Origin: Oceanospirillaceae bacterium
GTDB taxonomy: Bacteria > Pseudomonadota > Gammaproteobacteria > Pseudomonadales > Balneatricaceae
Reading direction: 5' to 3'
NCBI GenBank assembly: GCA_013215505.1
Contig: JABSQZ010000002.1
Span: 207,945-271,944 of the forward strand
DNA length: 64,000 nucleotides
Every line of letters begins with the position of its first letter. Positions within the stretch are counted from its first letter, which is position 1. The position numbers and the translations under genes are program-made. Of the stretch, positions 9,006 to 18,115 are shown one piece after another. Below the pieces are notes generated by a model. It was not told the DNA's origin, did no database searches, and worked only from the letters and a program-made list of their open reading frames with translations.

Positions 9006-9698
9006 ATGCCCAACACCCTTACCCCCGAGCTCTTCCGCTTCTTGCGCGAGCTGCGCGAGAACAACAATAAAGATTGGTTCAGCGAAAACAAGCCGCGCTT
9101 TCGTCAAACCGTGCAGCTGCCGATGGTCGACTTTATCGAAAATATGGCGCCTTGGTTGGCTCAAAACACCCCCGCCTTCGTCGCCGACAGCCGACTCAAC
9201 GGCGGCTCGCTGTTTCGCATTTACCGCGACATTCGCTTTGGCGCCAACAAGAGTCCCTACAAGACCAACATCGGTTGCAATTTTCGCCACCATGCCGGCA
9301 AGAATGCGCACGCACCTGGTTTTTACGTCCACATTGCGCCAGGCGAGATATTCTTTGGTGGCGGGATTTGGTCGCCACCGACACCAGTGCTGAATAAAAT
9401 TCGTGACGCCATTCTCGAAAATCCTGAGCGCTGGCGCGCGATCCAACAGGCACCAGCCTTCACCGATGTGTTTGGCACATTGGGCGACACGCAATCGTTG
9501 AAGAACGCCCCGCGCGGTTACCCGAGCGATCACCCTTGCATTGATGATCTTAAACGCAAATCGCTGTTCGCCTTCACGAGTTGCACGCAAGCTCAGGTCT
9601 GCGCCGCCGATTTCCCCGATCGCGTAACCGAAGCCTTCGAGGCACTAGCGCCTTTGATGGCATTTATGGTTAAAGCCCTGGACTTAGGTTGGGATTAA
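9006..9698 (+). CDS. DUF2461 (TIGR02453) family protein
   Basis: A 230-residue protein with the hallmarks of the DUF2461 family: an N-terminal LRENNNKDWFSENK segment, FRIYRDIRFGANKSPYKTN in the middle, and FYVHIAPGEIFFGGGIW. The family is widespread, about 220-230 residues long, cytoplasmic and of unknown function. The length and all blocks are intact. TTATCGGAGTTATCTAA before the ATG contains GGAG. It shares the C-rich codon use of the RidA gene 290 bases upstream. No operon partner is evident. The family is recognised with confidence; no role is claimed. Confidence 0.9.
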   Translation: MPNTLTPELFRFLRELRENNNKDWFSENKPRFRQTVQLPMVDFIENMAPWLAQNTPAFVADSRLNGGSLFRIYRDIRFGANKSPYKTNIGCNFRHHAGKNAHAPGFYVHIAPGEIFFGGGIWSPPTPVLNKIRDAILENPERWRAIQQAPAFTDVFGTLGDTQSLKNAPRGYPSDHPCIDDLKRKSLFAFTSCTQAQVCAADFPDRVTEAFEALAPLMAFMVKALDLGWD

Positions 9699-10062
9699 AC
9701 AAGATAGCCAGCAAAACGACTTGGACAGCCACTAGTTATCTAGGCACTTACTGGGTTCCCAGAATGCCTTTGACCATGCCCTGGCGTTATCAGGGCGGAA
9801 TCGCCAGCATTGAAATGGTGATTGGCAGTTCGGCGATATCAGTCAAATCGGACCTGGAGCAGTCAAGTACCAGATCGGTTATTGTGAGCAAGTTGCATTG
9901 AGAGGGTAAGTTGGCCACGCATTTGGGATTAGCTTTTTGTATTGGCAGCAGATAACACCGTTATAATTTGTCGGGTAAAGCGAAGTGACAAATTAAGCCA
10001 GCTCTGCTACAACTTCTGCTGTTAACCCTAAGCCTATATCTTTTAACCGGATCACTGTAATT
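9699..10062. other. Intergenic, one inverted repeat
   Basis: No supported gene. An open frame at 9689-9901 overlaps the end of the DUF2461 gene and resembles nothing. An 8-base inverted repeat (AATTTGTC 9965-9972 / GACAAATT 9987-9994) lies about 70 bases before the racemase-family gene and could be an operator. Confidence 0.4.
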
Positions 10063-10803
10063 ATGACTGTAAAATATAAGGTTCGCCCCAAAGCCAATAG
10101 CTATGGTTTTGCGATTGGAATTTTGTTGATTGACTGCTCGACGCCTTTTATTCCCGGGGACGTTGGCAACGCATCCACTTACGATTATCCGGTACTCTAC
10201 AAAACCGTAGCCGATGTCACATTAGAACGTTTAATAGAACAGGGAGATGAGTCTTTAATTGACAATGTAATCTTGGCTGCAAGAGAGTTACAAGAGATGG
10301 GAGTTCGCGCAATCACAAGCGATTGCGGCTATATGATACGCTATCAACAACAGGTAGCCGATGCGCTAGATATCCCCGTAATTCTCTCTAGTTTAGTGCA
10401 ACTACCTATGTTAGAACTCAGTGTTGGCCGCAGGCAAAAAATTGGTATAATTTGTGCCAATAAAGAACGGCTTAGCCCCAAGTTATTAGAGATAGCAGGC
10501 TTAAAAGACCCTGGAAAAGTAGTGATATATGGCCTGGAAAAACAAGCTAATTTTCGCGGGCCAATTTTGGATGAAACCGGTACATTGGAGCCAGAGAAAA
10601 TAGAGCTAGAAATAGTCGCTATTGCCAGGGAAATGATTGCACAGCACCCAGAGGTGGGGCCTATTTTGTTAGAGTGTTCAAATTTACCTCCCTACGCTGC
10701 TGCGGTACAAGCTGCAACCGGGCGCTTAGTTTTTGATTACACAAGTTTAATTAACGGCTATTGTGCCGCGGCCATGCGTAAGCCATTTATTGGTATTTAT
10801 TAA
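10063..10803 (+). CDS. Aspartate/glutamate/hydantoin racemase family protein
   Basis: A 246-residue member of the Asp/Glu racemase superfamily, cofactor-independent enzymes using two cysteines as acid/base pair. The first is in ITSDCGYM (near residue 88), the second in LLECSNLPPY (near 206). The N-terminal YGFAIGILLID and LIDNVILAARELQEMGVRAI also fit the family. The ECSNLPPYA wording recurs in a branch of uncharacterised members, so the substrate (aspartate, glutamate, hydantoin or other) is open. No signal peptide. It appears monocistronic; the codon use is more A+T-rich than in the gene before it. Confidence 0.85.
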   Translation: MTVKYKVRPKANSYGFAIGILLIDCSTPFIPGDVGNASTYDYPVLYKTVADVTLERLIEQGDESLIDNVILAARELQEMGVRAITSDCGYMIRYQQQVADALDIPVILSSLVQLPMLELSVGRRQKIGIICANKERLSPKLLEIAGLKDPGKVVIYGLEKQANFRGPILDETGTLEPEKIELEIVAIAREMIAQHPEVGPILLECSNLPPYAAAVQAATGRLVFDYTSLINGYCAAAMRKPFIGIY

Positions 10804-11330
10804 GTTGCCCGATAAATAATGCCTGTGCTGTATTAGCGTCATTACCTTGCGAAAACGTCGCCCAAATTACTGAGCGACTTCGTCTCAACACCTTTGCCAT
10901 GCTTTTGATAATGAAACAGTCAGGTCGCTGGTTAATACCGCGATAGACTAAAGAGCAATGGGTAGTATATTTAAACTTCTCAAAAGTACAGAGGCCATCA
11001 TTTGATAAAGGAGTCGCACAAAGGCTCTAAATCTGTGGTCAAACTATTAACAAGATTATAGATCGATCAATGTCCCCTGGTAAGAAATTGCGACAAAATT
11101 GCCTGCTGATTTGAGTGTGACAAAGTCGCTAAGTGTTTTAATCTAACGCAGAAAGTCACTAGATGCATGATCAGCCTACTAATCGTTGGTGGTCAGGTTC
11201 ACAAATGTCTGAGCCAGCAATAACGATCTGTCCCGCCGTTTTAAATTTCATAAAATTGATTTTGGCTGGCAATTTACCGAGAGTGAATTTAACTTAGAGA
11301 GGCCGGTAATGTGCAGAATTACAGTGGACA
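10804..11330. other. Intergenic, nothing recognised
   Basis: Convergent gap between the racemase-family gene and the diguanylate cyclase. No open frame, clear stem-loop or repeat was noticed. Confidence 0.4.
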
Positions 11331-12722
11331 TCAATGTCCCTGATAAATTGTGAAGCGATTGCGTCCCTGGTCTTTCGCTGCATATAAAGCAACATCTGCT
11401 GCTTTGAGCAAGTCAATGCCACTGTGACCATCAGCGGGTTTGAACGTTGCCAATCCCAAGCTAACAGTGACCAGATTACTCGTATTAGAGTAGTTATGCG
11501 GCAGTGCTAATTGTTCAACACAAACACGCAATTTCTCAGCCATCAGCTGTGCTTCCTCGGATGAAGAATTGGCAATTAATAAGACAAATTCTTCACCACC
11601 GTAGCGGCAAAAGTTATCTGTAGCTCGCTGCGCACTGCCACTCATAGCGGCTGCTAAAGAGCAAAGTACATCATCACCTGATTGGTGGCCATAATTATCG
11701 TTGTAGGCTTTAAACTCATCTACATCTAACATAATCAGGCTCAGTTGGGTTCCGTCTCGTTTCGCTCTACGCCACTCACTCGCCAGCTCTTGGTCAAACT
11801 TGCGTCTGTTGGCCACGCCTGTTAATCCGTCGGTCAAGCTCATCTCTAATAACTGTTGTTGGGCTTCTTTGCGATAGTTTACTTCTGATACCAACTGATT
11901 ATTAATCTCAATTCCCTGCTCTGTTAGTTGCTTGGCCTCGATACTGCGCAGATTTAATTTACCCATCACCCATCTGATACCTACTAGGGCCAAAACCAGT
12001 ATCGCAATTAGCAACGCCAAAGTGTGTTTAATCATAGTATCAGCTGAGCCAATGTCGGTGTCGATTGGCGTAATTATCTCTAATACCCCACGCACGTCTC
12101 CTATTTTCCAATCGTTCTTAGGGGTGTCTTCATGGGCATTGTGACAGCCAACACAACTTGGCTGCATGATATCGGCACGGGCGTAGCGCAGCGATATTTT
12201 ACCTTGGTATTCTTCAAAGCGATAAAATGAACGCTTCGGATCAGCTGTTAAAGCCTGCCATGCCTGCCGGGAGAAACTATCATTAAGGCCATTATCATCC
12301 TCCCGCCAGGGGAAAGGATAAGGACTGTACAATCTACTACTGACACCATTTGTAGAGCCACCAATACGATTGCCTAACATCATGCTCAAAGTCGCGGGCA
12401 GTGGGATAGCGCCTTCTTTATTTTTATAATCGTGGGTGATTTCTATGCCGTGTTTCTTGGCGTTAAGTACCACTTCTGAAGTGTACAGCGCGCGAAACTC
12501 AGCCAGAGTCTGTAGATACACTTCGGCATTTTTGATCGCAGTCTCGCGTACTTGAATACTCGCCAGGCTATTGAGGTAAAAAAAGATAGTTATTGCAGTG
12601 AGGCTGAACAATGCTGATAGACAGAAAGTTGAATGTTTAATCACTAAATCGAAATTAAACAGTTTTGTACCTGTAAGCCCAGGCTGTTTTGCGCTCTCAT
12701 TTATCGGCGCTTTAGTGCTCAT
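11331..12722 (-). CDS. Diguanylate cyclase with periplasmic c-type haem (Tll0287-like/DUF3365) sensor
   Basis: A 463-residue inner-membrane enzyme predicted to make cyclic di-GMP from GTP. A transmembrane helix at about 31-52 is followed by a periplasmic domain of the DUF3365/Tll0287-like kind. Its CVGCH motif (residues 190-194) would bind haem covalently through two Cys with His as ligand. A second membrane helix spans about 234-254, then a short linker and the GGDEF domain. The active-site motif is GGEEF (375-379). An intact RxxD inhibitory site (RATD, 366-369) sits five residues before it, so product feedback is expected. The output probably responds to redox, oxygen or NO. It is monocistronic. 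Confidence 0.9.
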   Translation of the reverse strand: MSTKAPINESAKQPGLTGTKLFNFDLVIKHSTFCLSALFSLTAITIFFYLNSLASIQVRETAIKNAEVYLQTLAEFRALYTSEVVLNAKKHGIEITHDYKNKEGAIPLPATLSMMLGNRIGGSTNGVSSRLYSPYPFPWREDDNGLNDSFSRQAWQALTADPKRSFYRFEEYQGKISLRYARADIMQPSCVGCHNAHEDTPKNDWKIGDVRGVLEIITPIDTDIGSADTMIKHTLALLIAILVLALVGIRWVMGKLNLRSIEAKQLTEQGIEINNQLVSEVNYRKEAQQQLLEMSLTDGLTGVANRRKFDQELASEWRRAKRDGTQLSLIMLDVDEFKAYNDNYGHQSGDDVLCSLAAAMSGSAQRATDNFCRYGGEEFVLLIANSSSEEAQLMAEKLRVCVEQLALPHNYSNTSNLVTVSLGLATFKPADGHSGIDLLKAADVALYAAKDQGRNRFTIYQGH

Positions 12723-13492
12723 GCGTTCGTCTTGCCTTGTAAAACTGCGAATCTATGTTGGCTGTTGTCCATTAAACGTTCCTTCAGTTCATCGACTTGC
12801 ATATTTGTTTTACCCAGTTACTTAAAAAATATTCTATGAATGCCGCCAGACAGTGTTTTATATGAGAATCCTATTCGATAGCGGACGGGGTTGACTATTA
12901 GTTGAAACTTAACGTCGTCAATTACCAGTTCATCGATACTAGTAAGGAGCCCCTTATAGCTTAGTAGAGCGATAGGGTTATTTAAAGGTGAGGGCTGTGA
13001 AACTATAGTATATAGTCCGCTGCGGTTTTAATTAGCCAGTGGAAAACTAAGTGATTCCTCCATAAACCTTTACTGTTGCACTCTGAAAGCTTCATCAGCG
13101 TTGCTTATAAGGTTGTAATGCAAGGAGACAGCAGAACTTGTCGCTTTGGTAGATAGCGAGTGGAGGAGTCAGCATTGAGCGCCGATAATTATCTTATTTG
13201 AACTCGTTCAAAGCTGTTCCGAATAGGGTAAATCTCGGTGTCTGCGCTCATTTTATTTCTGAGTTGTGGATAGGTTAGTGAAGAGATTTCAGTTTTTGCA
13301 TAGGTTCTATAAAATTTGTGAACAATCAATTTCAGCCGTTTTGTGTCAGCCTTCAGATGTTATGGCTACCACCCTAAACGATAAACCGAAAACTACCAAC
13401 ACTAACAAAATGACCTCAGAGTAGGAAAAGTAGCCGCCGGTATTTCGACAAAAAACACTGCTTTTACATTATTAGTTATGCGTTAGAGCGCA
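12723..13492. other. Long intergenic gap, no gene recognised
   Basis: 770 bases between the diguanylate cyclase and the LysE gene, both read leftward. The promoter of the cyclase should lie near 12730-12850. Translation by eye shows no family resemblance, and I saw no repeat. It could hold a small RNA, but nothing in the sequence requires one. Confidence 0.4.
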
Positions 13493-14113
13493 TCACACGA
13501 GCTGTAGATAAACATAACTGTAACCAATGTCAGCCGCTACATAAAAAAGCAACCCAGACATGGCCAAATTAAGTAAGCGAAAAAAGCGCGGCTGGCGGAT
13601 TAGTTTTCCCAGGCGAGCGCCCATTAGCAGGTAGCTACCGGGGGCTCCAAATGCCAGGAAGGAGAGCAGTAGCGACCAGAGTATAATGGAGCCCCCTGAG
13701 ATCTGTGCCGCTGGAAACTGAACTGTGACAATCGGTAATATGACAATAAAGGATTTCGGGTTTAGCAGCTGCATGGTCAATCCCGACTTGAAGTTCAGTT
13801 TACTTGCTGCAGTTTCGCTCTGTTCAACAGTCTGTGTAGCGGCAGGTTTGATACTGCCCCAACCAATTTTATAGGCCAGGTAAGCGATATAGAGACTACC
13901 GGTAGCGCTAATCAGCAGTTGAAAACGCGGTGTAACTAGCCAGGCGCCGGTATAGCCAAATAGAAGGAAAAGCAGCAACATACCGCAGCCGACACCGATA
14001 CAAAAACGCAGTGTTGAGCGGATTTGACCATTGAGGCCTGCATTCAGGCTCAGCAAATTTAACGGGCCGGGGCTGTACATAATGCCTAACGCATACGCGA
14101 GTATTTCAACCAT
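13493..14113 (-). CDS. LysE family translocator
   Basis: A 206-residue inner-membrane exporter of the LysE/RhtB superfamily, which moves amino acids out of the cell. The N-terminal YSPGPLNLLSLNAGLNG is the conserved PGP loop, GVGCGMLLLFLLFGYTGAW the second helix, and LLNPKSFIVILPIV the typical NPK segment. Six hydrophobic helices are visible, as is usual. The AraC-family gene 68 bases upstream on the same strand probably regulates it, a common pairing. The substrate is not predictable. Confidence 0.9.
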   Translation of the reverse strand: MVEILAYALGIMYSPGPLNLLSLNAGLNGQIRSTLRFCIGVGCGMLLLFLLFGYTGAWLVTPRFQLLISATGSLYIAYLAYKIGWGSIKPAATQTVEQSETAASKLNFKSGLTMQLLNPKSFIVILPIVTVQFPAAQISGGSIILWSLLLSFLAFGAPGSYLLMGARLGKLIRQPRFFRLLNLAMSGLLFYVAADIGYSYVYLQLV

Positions 14114-14181
14114 AATAATTATCCTGGAAGTAGTAAAGGCTTTGGGAGTGAACGGCGCTTCTGAGAAGCGCGGGTCTTAAA

Positions 14182-15012
14182 TCAGGAGCTTAGAAAGTGT
14201 TGCTGGTACGCTCGTGGGGTCGTGCCATAGATAGGTTTAAAACGACGGTTAAAGTGGCTAAGATCAGTAAAGCCATAGGCAAATACTACATCATCAAGTG
14301 ATGCTCCCGACTGCAGATCTTCGCGGGCACGGTTGATGCGACAGTTTAGAATATACTGATGCGGAGTAATGCCAAACTGTTGGCGGAACATGCGCAGGAA
14401 ATGATACTTGGAAAGATGGACCTGTTGGGCTATCTCATCCAGTGACATATCAAGTTGCAGATTGTCATGAATATAATCACGCGCTTGTAACATCAGTTGA
14501 TCAAACTTAGGTTTTTGGCTATCGGGTGAGTGAGTACCGTAACGTTGTGCGATACGCACTGCCATCTGGTGAAGCTCACACTCCTGCTGCATTTTGTCCT
14601 CTGACTTATTCTCAATCAACATTGAAATATTGAGAATGTGCTGGCGCAGCAAGGGATCATCAAGAAGGTTACCAATGATCTGGAAATTTTTACTCTGCTT
14701 GATACCGGCACTGCTAAGCATTGGCTCTAACTGATCTGGGTGTACATAGAGCATTCTGTACTGCAATGTATCATCTACACCAGAGTGCCCATCATGTACT
14801 TCACCGGGGTTGAAGACGATGAGATCACCGGGAAGACTACGATGAAACGCGCCACTGGCAAAGAAGTCCTGTCGGCCAGTCAGAGTTACGCCGAAAGAAT
14901 ATTCTTCATGGGTATGCTTGCTATAAGAAAAGTCATTCATCTGTGCCTGCAACACAGTCACCTGATCAAGGTGCTGGCTTTGAATATATTGGAATTGATT
15001 ACCCTGTTTCAT
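14182..15012 (-). CDS. AraC family transcriptional regulator (cupin sensor + HTH)
   Basis: A 276-residue regulator. Residues about 10-100 form an AraC-type cupin ligand domain (HTHEEYSFGVTLTGRQ, PGDLIVFNPGEVHDG). Residues about 170-272 hold two helix-turn-helix units (LSLDEIAQQVHLSKYHFLRMF style, and VVFAYGFTDLSHFNRRFK, the canonical second helix). The gene precedes a LysE exporter on the same strand. AraC-LysE pairs of this type usually respond to an amino acid and switch on its export. TAA at 14182 and ATG at 15012 are clear. Confidence 0.92.
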   Translation of the reverse strand: MKQGNQFQYIQSQHLDQVTVLQAQMNDFSYSKHTHEEYSFGVTLTGRQDFFASGAFHRSLPGDLIVFNPGEVHDGHSGVDDTLQYRMLYVHPDQLEPMLSSAGIKQSKNFQIIGNLLDDPLLRQHILNISMLIENKSEDKMQQECELHQMAVRIAQRYGTHSPDSQKPKFDQLMLQARDYIHDNLQLDMSLDEIAQQVHLSKYHFLRMFRQQFGITPHQYILNCRINRAREDLQSGASLDDVVFAYGFTDLSHFNRRFKPIYGTTPRAYQQHFLSS

Positions 15013-15334
15013 TATCTTTTACCGCGTTGCTCATTGTCCGTCATATGACTTAACTCGAGTATAAGGTAAAGCGCTGCAGCATTGCTTGGATAAAATTGCT
15101 CGATTTGAATTATTGGCTGTTATTGCATCGGCAAAAGTGGAGTGGACCTGGTTGATAACCAGGCTGGGTGTTGTTGTGTTAGGTAAAAAAGCATCAAGAG
15201 AGAGAAGGTTTATTGCTACTTATGTCGTCACTAGATCTGATTAGTTAACACCGCGCTGCGTACCGCATAATGACGGGTAAAGGTAATTATGCAGCAGACA
15301 ACATCTGAAAGTTGCGATTACATTTTACTGATAA
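15013..15334. other. Intergenic, nothing recognised
   Basis: Between the AraC gene start and the end of ohr. It should contain the AraC promoter. No gene, repeat or strong hairpin was seen. Confidence 0.4.
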
Positions 15335-15763
15335 TTAAATGACCGATAATTCAATGTCAATATTGCCACGGGTTGCGTTTGAGTACGGGCACACCTGATG
15401 AGCTTGCTCAACTAAGTTTTGTGCCTGGCTTTTATCCAAATCTCCCAGTGATACGGCCAATTTCACAGCAATACCAAAACCTGTTGTGATAGGGCCGATC
15501 GACACTTCAGCATTGATCTGGGTATCTTCAGGCAGAGTAATTTTCGCTTGGCCAGCTACTAGCTTAAGCGCTCCGATAAAACAAGCTGCATAGCCTGCGG
15601 CAAATAACTGCTCGGGGTTAGTGCCCGCGCCATCATCGCCACCTAAACCTTTAGGCGTTGATAAAATCAGATCTAATCGCCCGTCGTCTGATTTAGCGAT
15701 GCCTTCACGGCCACCTGTGACTGCTGCCTTTGCGGTATATAACACATTGTTTAGTTGTTGCAT
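15335..15763 (-). CDS. ohr: Organic hydroperoxide resistance protein (Ohr)
   Basis: A thiol peroxidase that reduces organic hydroperoxides using lipoyl-type reductants. From the ATG at 15763 the protein has 142 residues, the normal Ohr size. A longer in-frame extension to 15868 runs through the operator region and lacks homology, so it is not used. The ribosome site AGGGA precedes the ATG. The catalytic pair is Cys61 ([10 protein letters not shown]) and Cys125 (HQVCPYSNA), with Arg19 and Glu51 in the expected places ([15 protein letters not shown]). It is divergent from ohrR, and the shared promoter region carries palindromic sites (15796-15807, 15841-15852). Confidence 0.97.
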   Translation of the reverse strand: MQQLNNVLYTAKAAVTGGREGIAKSDDGRLDLILSTPKGLGGDDGAGTNPEQLFAAGYAACFIGALKLVAGQAKITLPEDTQINAEVSIGPITTGFGIAVKLAVSLGDLDKSQAQNLVEQAHQVCPYSNATRGNIDIELSVI

Positions 15764-15795
15764 GATGATTCCCTGTAGATGAAAGAGTAAACTAG

Positions 15796-15852
15796 TTTGC
15801 ATGCAAAATAATACTACCACATCTGAATTATTGCAAATGTTTTGTATGCAAA
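15796..15852. promoter_or_regulatory. Probable OhrR operators between ohr and ohrR
   Basis: A perfect 12-base palindrome TTTGCATGCAAA lies at 15796-15807 and a near copy TTTGTATGCAAA at 15841-15852, in the 119-base gap between the divergent genes. A partial TTGCAAATG lies between them. OhrR repressors of the MarR family bind A+T-rich palindromes in exactly this position and release on oxidation of their reactive Cys. Confidence 0.7.
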
Positions 15853-15882
15853 GTAAAATGTCTGCCAATTGCCGGAGTAATT

Positions 15883-16335
15883 ATGAATTACAACCAACTT
15901 AAGCTAGATCAACAGCTCTGCCATCGGCTGTACATTGCCTCTAATGGTTTGACACGCGCCTATCGTCCCTTGCTCGATGCATTAAATTTAACTTATCCAC
16001 AATATGTGGTGATGATGGCGCTATGGGAAGAAGACGGGATTACGGTACAGCGGTTACTGCAAAAAACCGCTGTAAATGGTGGTGCTATGAGTTTGATTTT
16101 AAAAAAAATGATGGTTAAAAAGCTACTTTCAGTCACGCCCAGTGACGAAGATAAACGCAAAAAATATATTCATTTACTACCAACAGGTCAACAGCTACAA
16201 GCCAAAGCCGCAGAAGTACCGGCTAAAATACAATGTGCCTTCCCCAACATAGATAAGACAGACTTACATCAGCTAATCACCTTACTCGACAAAGTGTGTT
16301 TGGATTTAGACACAACCGCCGAACATGAATCATGA
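15883..16335 (+). CDS. ohrR: OhrR, MarR family peroxide-sensing repressor
   Basis: A 150-residue MarR-type regulator. The sensing Cys is at residue 13 in LKLDQQLCHRLY, matching the N-terminal reactive Cys of OhrR proteins. YRPLLDALNLTYPQYVVMMALWEEDG is the diagnostic OhrR segment, followed by the winged helix (VNGGAMSLILKKM, SDEDKRKKYIHLL). The recognition-helix segment reads TAVNGGAMS, whereas classic members have LxLDSGTLTPLLK, a modest divergence. It is divergent from ohr and is expected to repress it until oxidised by organic peroxide. A GGAG ribosome site precedes the ATG. Confidence 0.93.
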   Translation: MNYNQLKLDQQLCHRLYIASNGLTRAYRPLLDALNLTYPQYVVMMALWEEDGITVQRLLQKTAVNGGAMSLILKKMMVKKLLSVTPSDEDKRKKYIHLLPTGQQLQAKAAEVPAKIQCAFPNIDKTDLHQLITLLDKVCLDLDTTAEHES

Positions 16336-16494
16336 TTAAGTAACTGGAAAAATATTCCCTTAGCAAGCCGCCGACCCGAAAACCGGCAGCGGAGTGACAA
16401 GAACTAGATTCCTGCCACAGACATCTGCCCACAGTTTAAGGATTGTTTAGTAAGATAATGAATAGCTTATTGTTACTCAGAACCCTATCGTCAA

Positions 16495-16543
16495 ACTCAC
16501 GACTCACGACTCACGACTCACGACTCACGACTCACGCCTCACG
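16495..16543. repeat. Heptamer tandem repeat (ACTCACG)
   Basis: Six perfect copies of ACTCACG (starting 16495, 16502, 16509, 16516, 16523, 16530) are followed by one variant, CCTCACG. It lies in the noncoding gap after ohrR. Short heptamer arrays of this kind occur between genes in several bacterial groups and vary in copy number. Confidence 0.95.
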
Positions 16544-16704
16544 CCTTTTCATCCGCTCAAGGCTGCATAGCTCGCAAAAGTCCGAAAGTACATCAAACTA
16601 AGTAGACACTAAGCTAGTACCTATAGTCATTGTTCCTAATATTCAAACATTTAAAAGAGAAAGCACACTCAAACTAACGACGAAGCCACCCAATTCCCTT
16701 GGTA

Positions 16705-16831
16705 TTGCCGCCGTAGCTGTGAGTTCAATGATTGAAGCGTAGCATCAGGATGATGCGAAGAGCGAATGCGCCATGGATGGCGCTGATGAGCGGCCAATCA
16801 TTTAGCTCAGAGCGGAGGAATCTTGCGGCAA
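16705..16831. repeat. Long interrupted palindrome, intergenic element
   Basis: The outer arms are TTGCCGC (16705-16711) and GCGGCAA (16825-16831). Inside these are matching CAATGATTG / CAATCATT segments and a central perfect GCGCCAT-GG-ATGGCGC stem near 16768-16783. The whole could fold into one long structured RNA or cruciform. Downstream to about 16915 the DNA stays gene-free. It resembles the family of non-coding palindromic elements seen repeatedly in marine gammaproteobacterial genomes. This is the only copy in the window. Confidence 0.65.
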
Positions 16832-16990
16832 TATAGGGTGGAGTTTTCTTTGGTTCCGTTTCTTTTGTCCCATTTAAAAGAAATGAACTCGCCGCAGGCG
16901 AAACTGCACTAAACTCTTTTGACTTTTTAACCTTAAAAATGAAATCAGTTAAATCATTTTAAAAGTTAAATATAAGAGCAACGAAGCACT

Positions 16991-17368
16991 CTATACGGTA
17001 GCCCTCCGATCGCCTAAAATTATAAAAACTCCTTGAGCAACAAAGAAATACGCCCCCGACTGTGGCACTATCACAATCAACCCTGCTGCCAGCAGCAGAA
17101 ACCCCCAGCCTAAAGATACGGGCAATTTAAAACCCTGATCAACTGCACTTTGCATCGCTAACCCCAGCACTACCCAAAATGCCCCAAGGGTCAGAAACCA
17201 CAAGATAGCCTCGCGATCGAACAGCATCTGGCCATTGATAACGGTGGATGCAAACCAGCCATGCTCGTGCATCGGTACTAAGATAGGCCAGCCCATGATC
17301 ACGCCGATGATGTTGTGGATAACTCCGGTGGCGCATAAATAGTAGCCTGAATATTTTGTCCAGTTCAT
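16991..17368 (-). CDS. DUF6463 family small membrane protein
   Basis: A 125-residue inner-membrane protein with four hydrophobic helices (about 8-27, 54-72, 86-103, 105-119). The N-terminal SGYYLCATGVIHNIIGV and the LWFLTLGAFWVVLGL segment fit the DUF6463 family as I remember it, of unknown function. Its start overlaps the end of the upstream TetR gene by four bases (ATGA), so the two are translationally coupled. The TetR protein probably controls the pair in response to an unknown compound. Confidence 0.75.
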   Translation of the reverse strand: MNWTKYSGYYLCATGVIHNIIGVIMGWPILVPMHEHGWFASTVINGQMLFDREAILWFLTLGAFWVVLGLAMQSAVDQGFKLPVSLGWGFLLLAAGLIVIVPQSGAYFFVAQGVFIILGDRRATV

Positions 17369-17913
17369 GATGTTCCCTCAAAAAATTTACTTGATGTCAG
17401 TTCTGCCAATCGGCTGATGGTGACGAAATCGGGTTTTGGGTGTAGCTGTTGCATACCTAAAAATTGGGCGTAGGCGATCATTGCAATGTCTGTGGCGAGC
17501 TGTACGGGAACCTGCATGTCGATAAAACACTGCTGCAGGTAAGCTTGACGTTGAGTGTCGATTTTTTCTAAATGCCCGGCTATCATCGCCTCTTTTAATG
17601 CCCATGCGCGGATATGCATCTCAGCTTCCAGATCGTGGCTGGCAATTACTTGATCGAGCTTTTCTAAGCGTTGCAGGGGCCCTTCTTCAGTATTCGCCTG
17701 CTCGATGAAGTTTATAGTCATCTCTTGATACCAGTACTCCATTAATGCTTCGATAAACAGTTGGCGATTTTTAAAATGGTGATAAAAAGAGCCTTTAGTG
17801 ACACCTTTGGCAGCGCAGAGCTTAGCGATGGTTAACTGCTGTGGCCCATGTTTGACTAACTGTTGCAGGGCAAACTCTAACCATTGGGTTTTGTTATCGG
17901 ATTTGATATTCAT
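17365..17913 (-). CDS. TetR family transcriptional regulator
   Basis: A 182-residue TetR/AcrR repressor. The N-terminal helix-turn-helix reads LTIAKLCAAKGVTKGSFYHHF with FKNRQLFIEAL, the canonical arrangement. The remaining helices form the ligand-binding and dimer domain. It is the first gene of a two-gene unit with the DUF6463 protein (ATGA overlap). A 25-base palindrome 200 bases upstream (18116-18140) is a good candidate operator, suggesting autoregulation or control of the divergent GNAT gene. Confidence 0.9.
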   Translation of the reverse strand: MNIKSDNKTQWLEFALQQLVKHGPQQLTIAKLCAAKGVTKGSFYHHFKNRQLFIEALMEYWYQEMTINFIEQANTEEGPLQRLEKLDQVIASHDLEAEMHIRAWALKEAMIAGHLEKIDTQRQAYLQQCFIDMQVPVQLATDIAMIAYAQFLGMQQLHPKPDFVTISRLAELTSSKFFEGTS

Positions 17914-18115
17914 TTTATATGCTTCACTATCGCCTGGTTAATGACTACTCGGGCAAGCAGCCAGTGGAAGGGGGTGATTGCAGTGACGTAGATACGCCCG
18001 AGCATGTTACTTGATTAATTAAGGTAGAAATCACAGTCTGGAGTATTAACCGTTTTAACTGCAAACATCGCGCGTTATCCCTGAATTAATATATAGCTTG
18101 AAGTCAGCGAAACGT

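Larger units (their letters stand above)
16336..16990. other. Gene-free stretch with repeats
   Basis: 655 bases between ohrR and the DUF6463 gene. Apart from the heptamer array and the long palindrome, no coding potential was recognised. Confidence 0.6.

Noticed and set aside
8778..9590. 270-codon open frame, minus strand
   Set aside because: Antisense to the well-supported DUF2461 gene; its length is a side effect of the C-rich codons there.
9689..9901. 70-codon open frame after DUF2461
   Set aside because: Overlaps the previous gene, no ribosome site, no recognisable family.
16495..16543. Possible CRISPR array
   Set aside because: Units are seven bases with no spacers and there are no cas genes; it is a simple tandem repeat.
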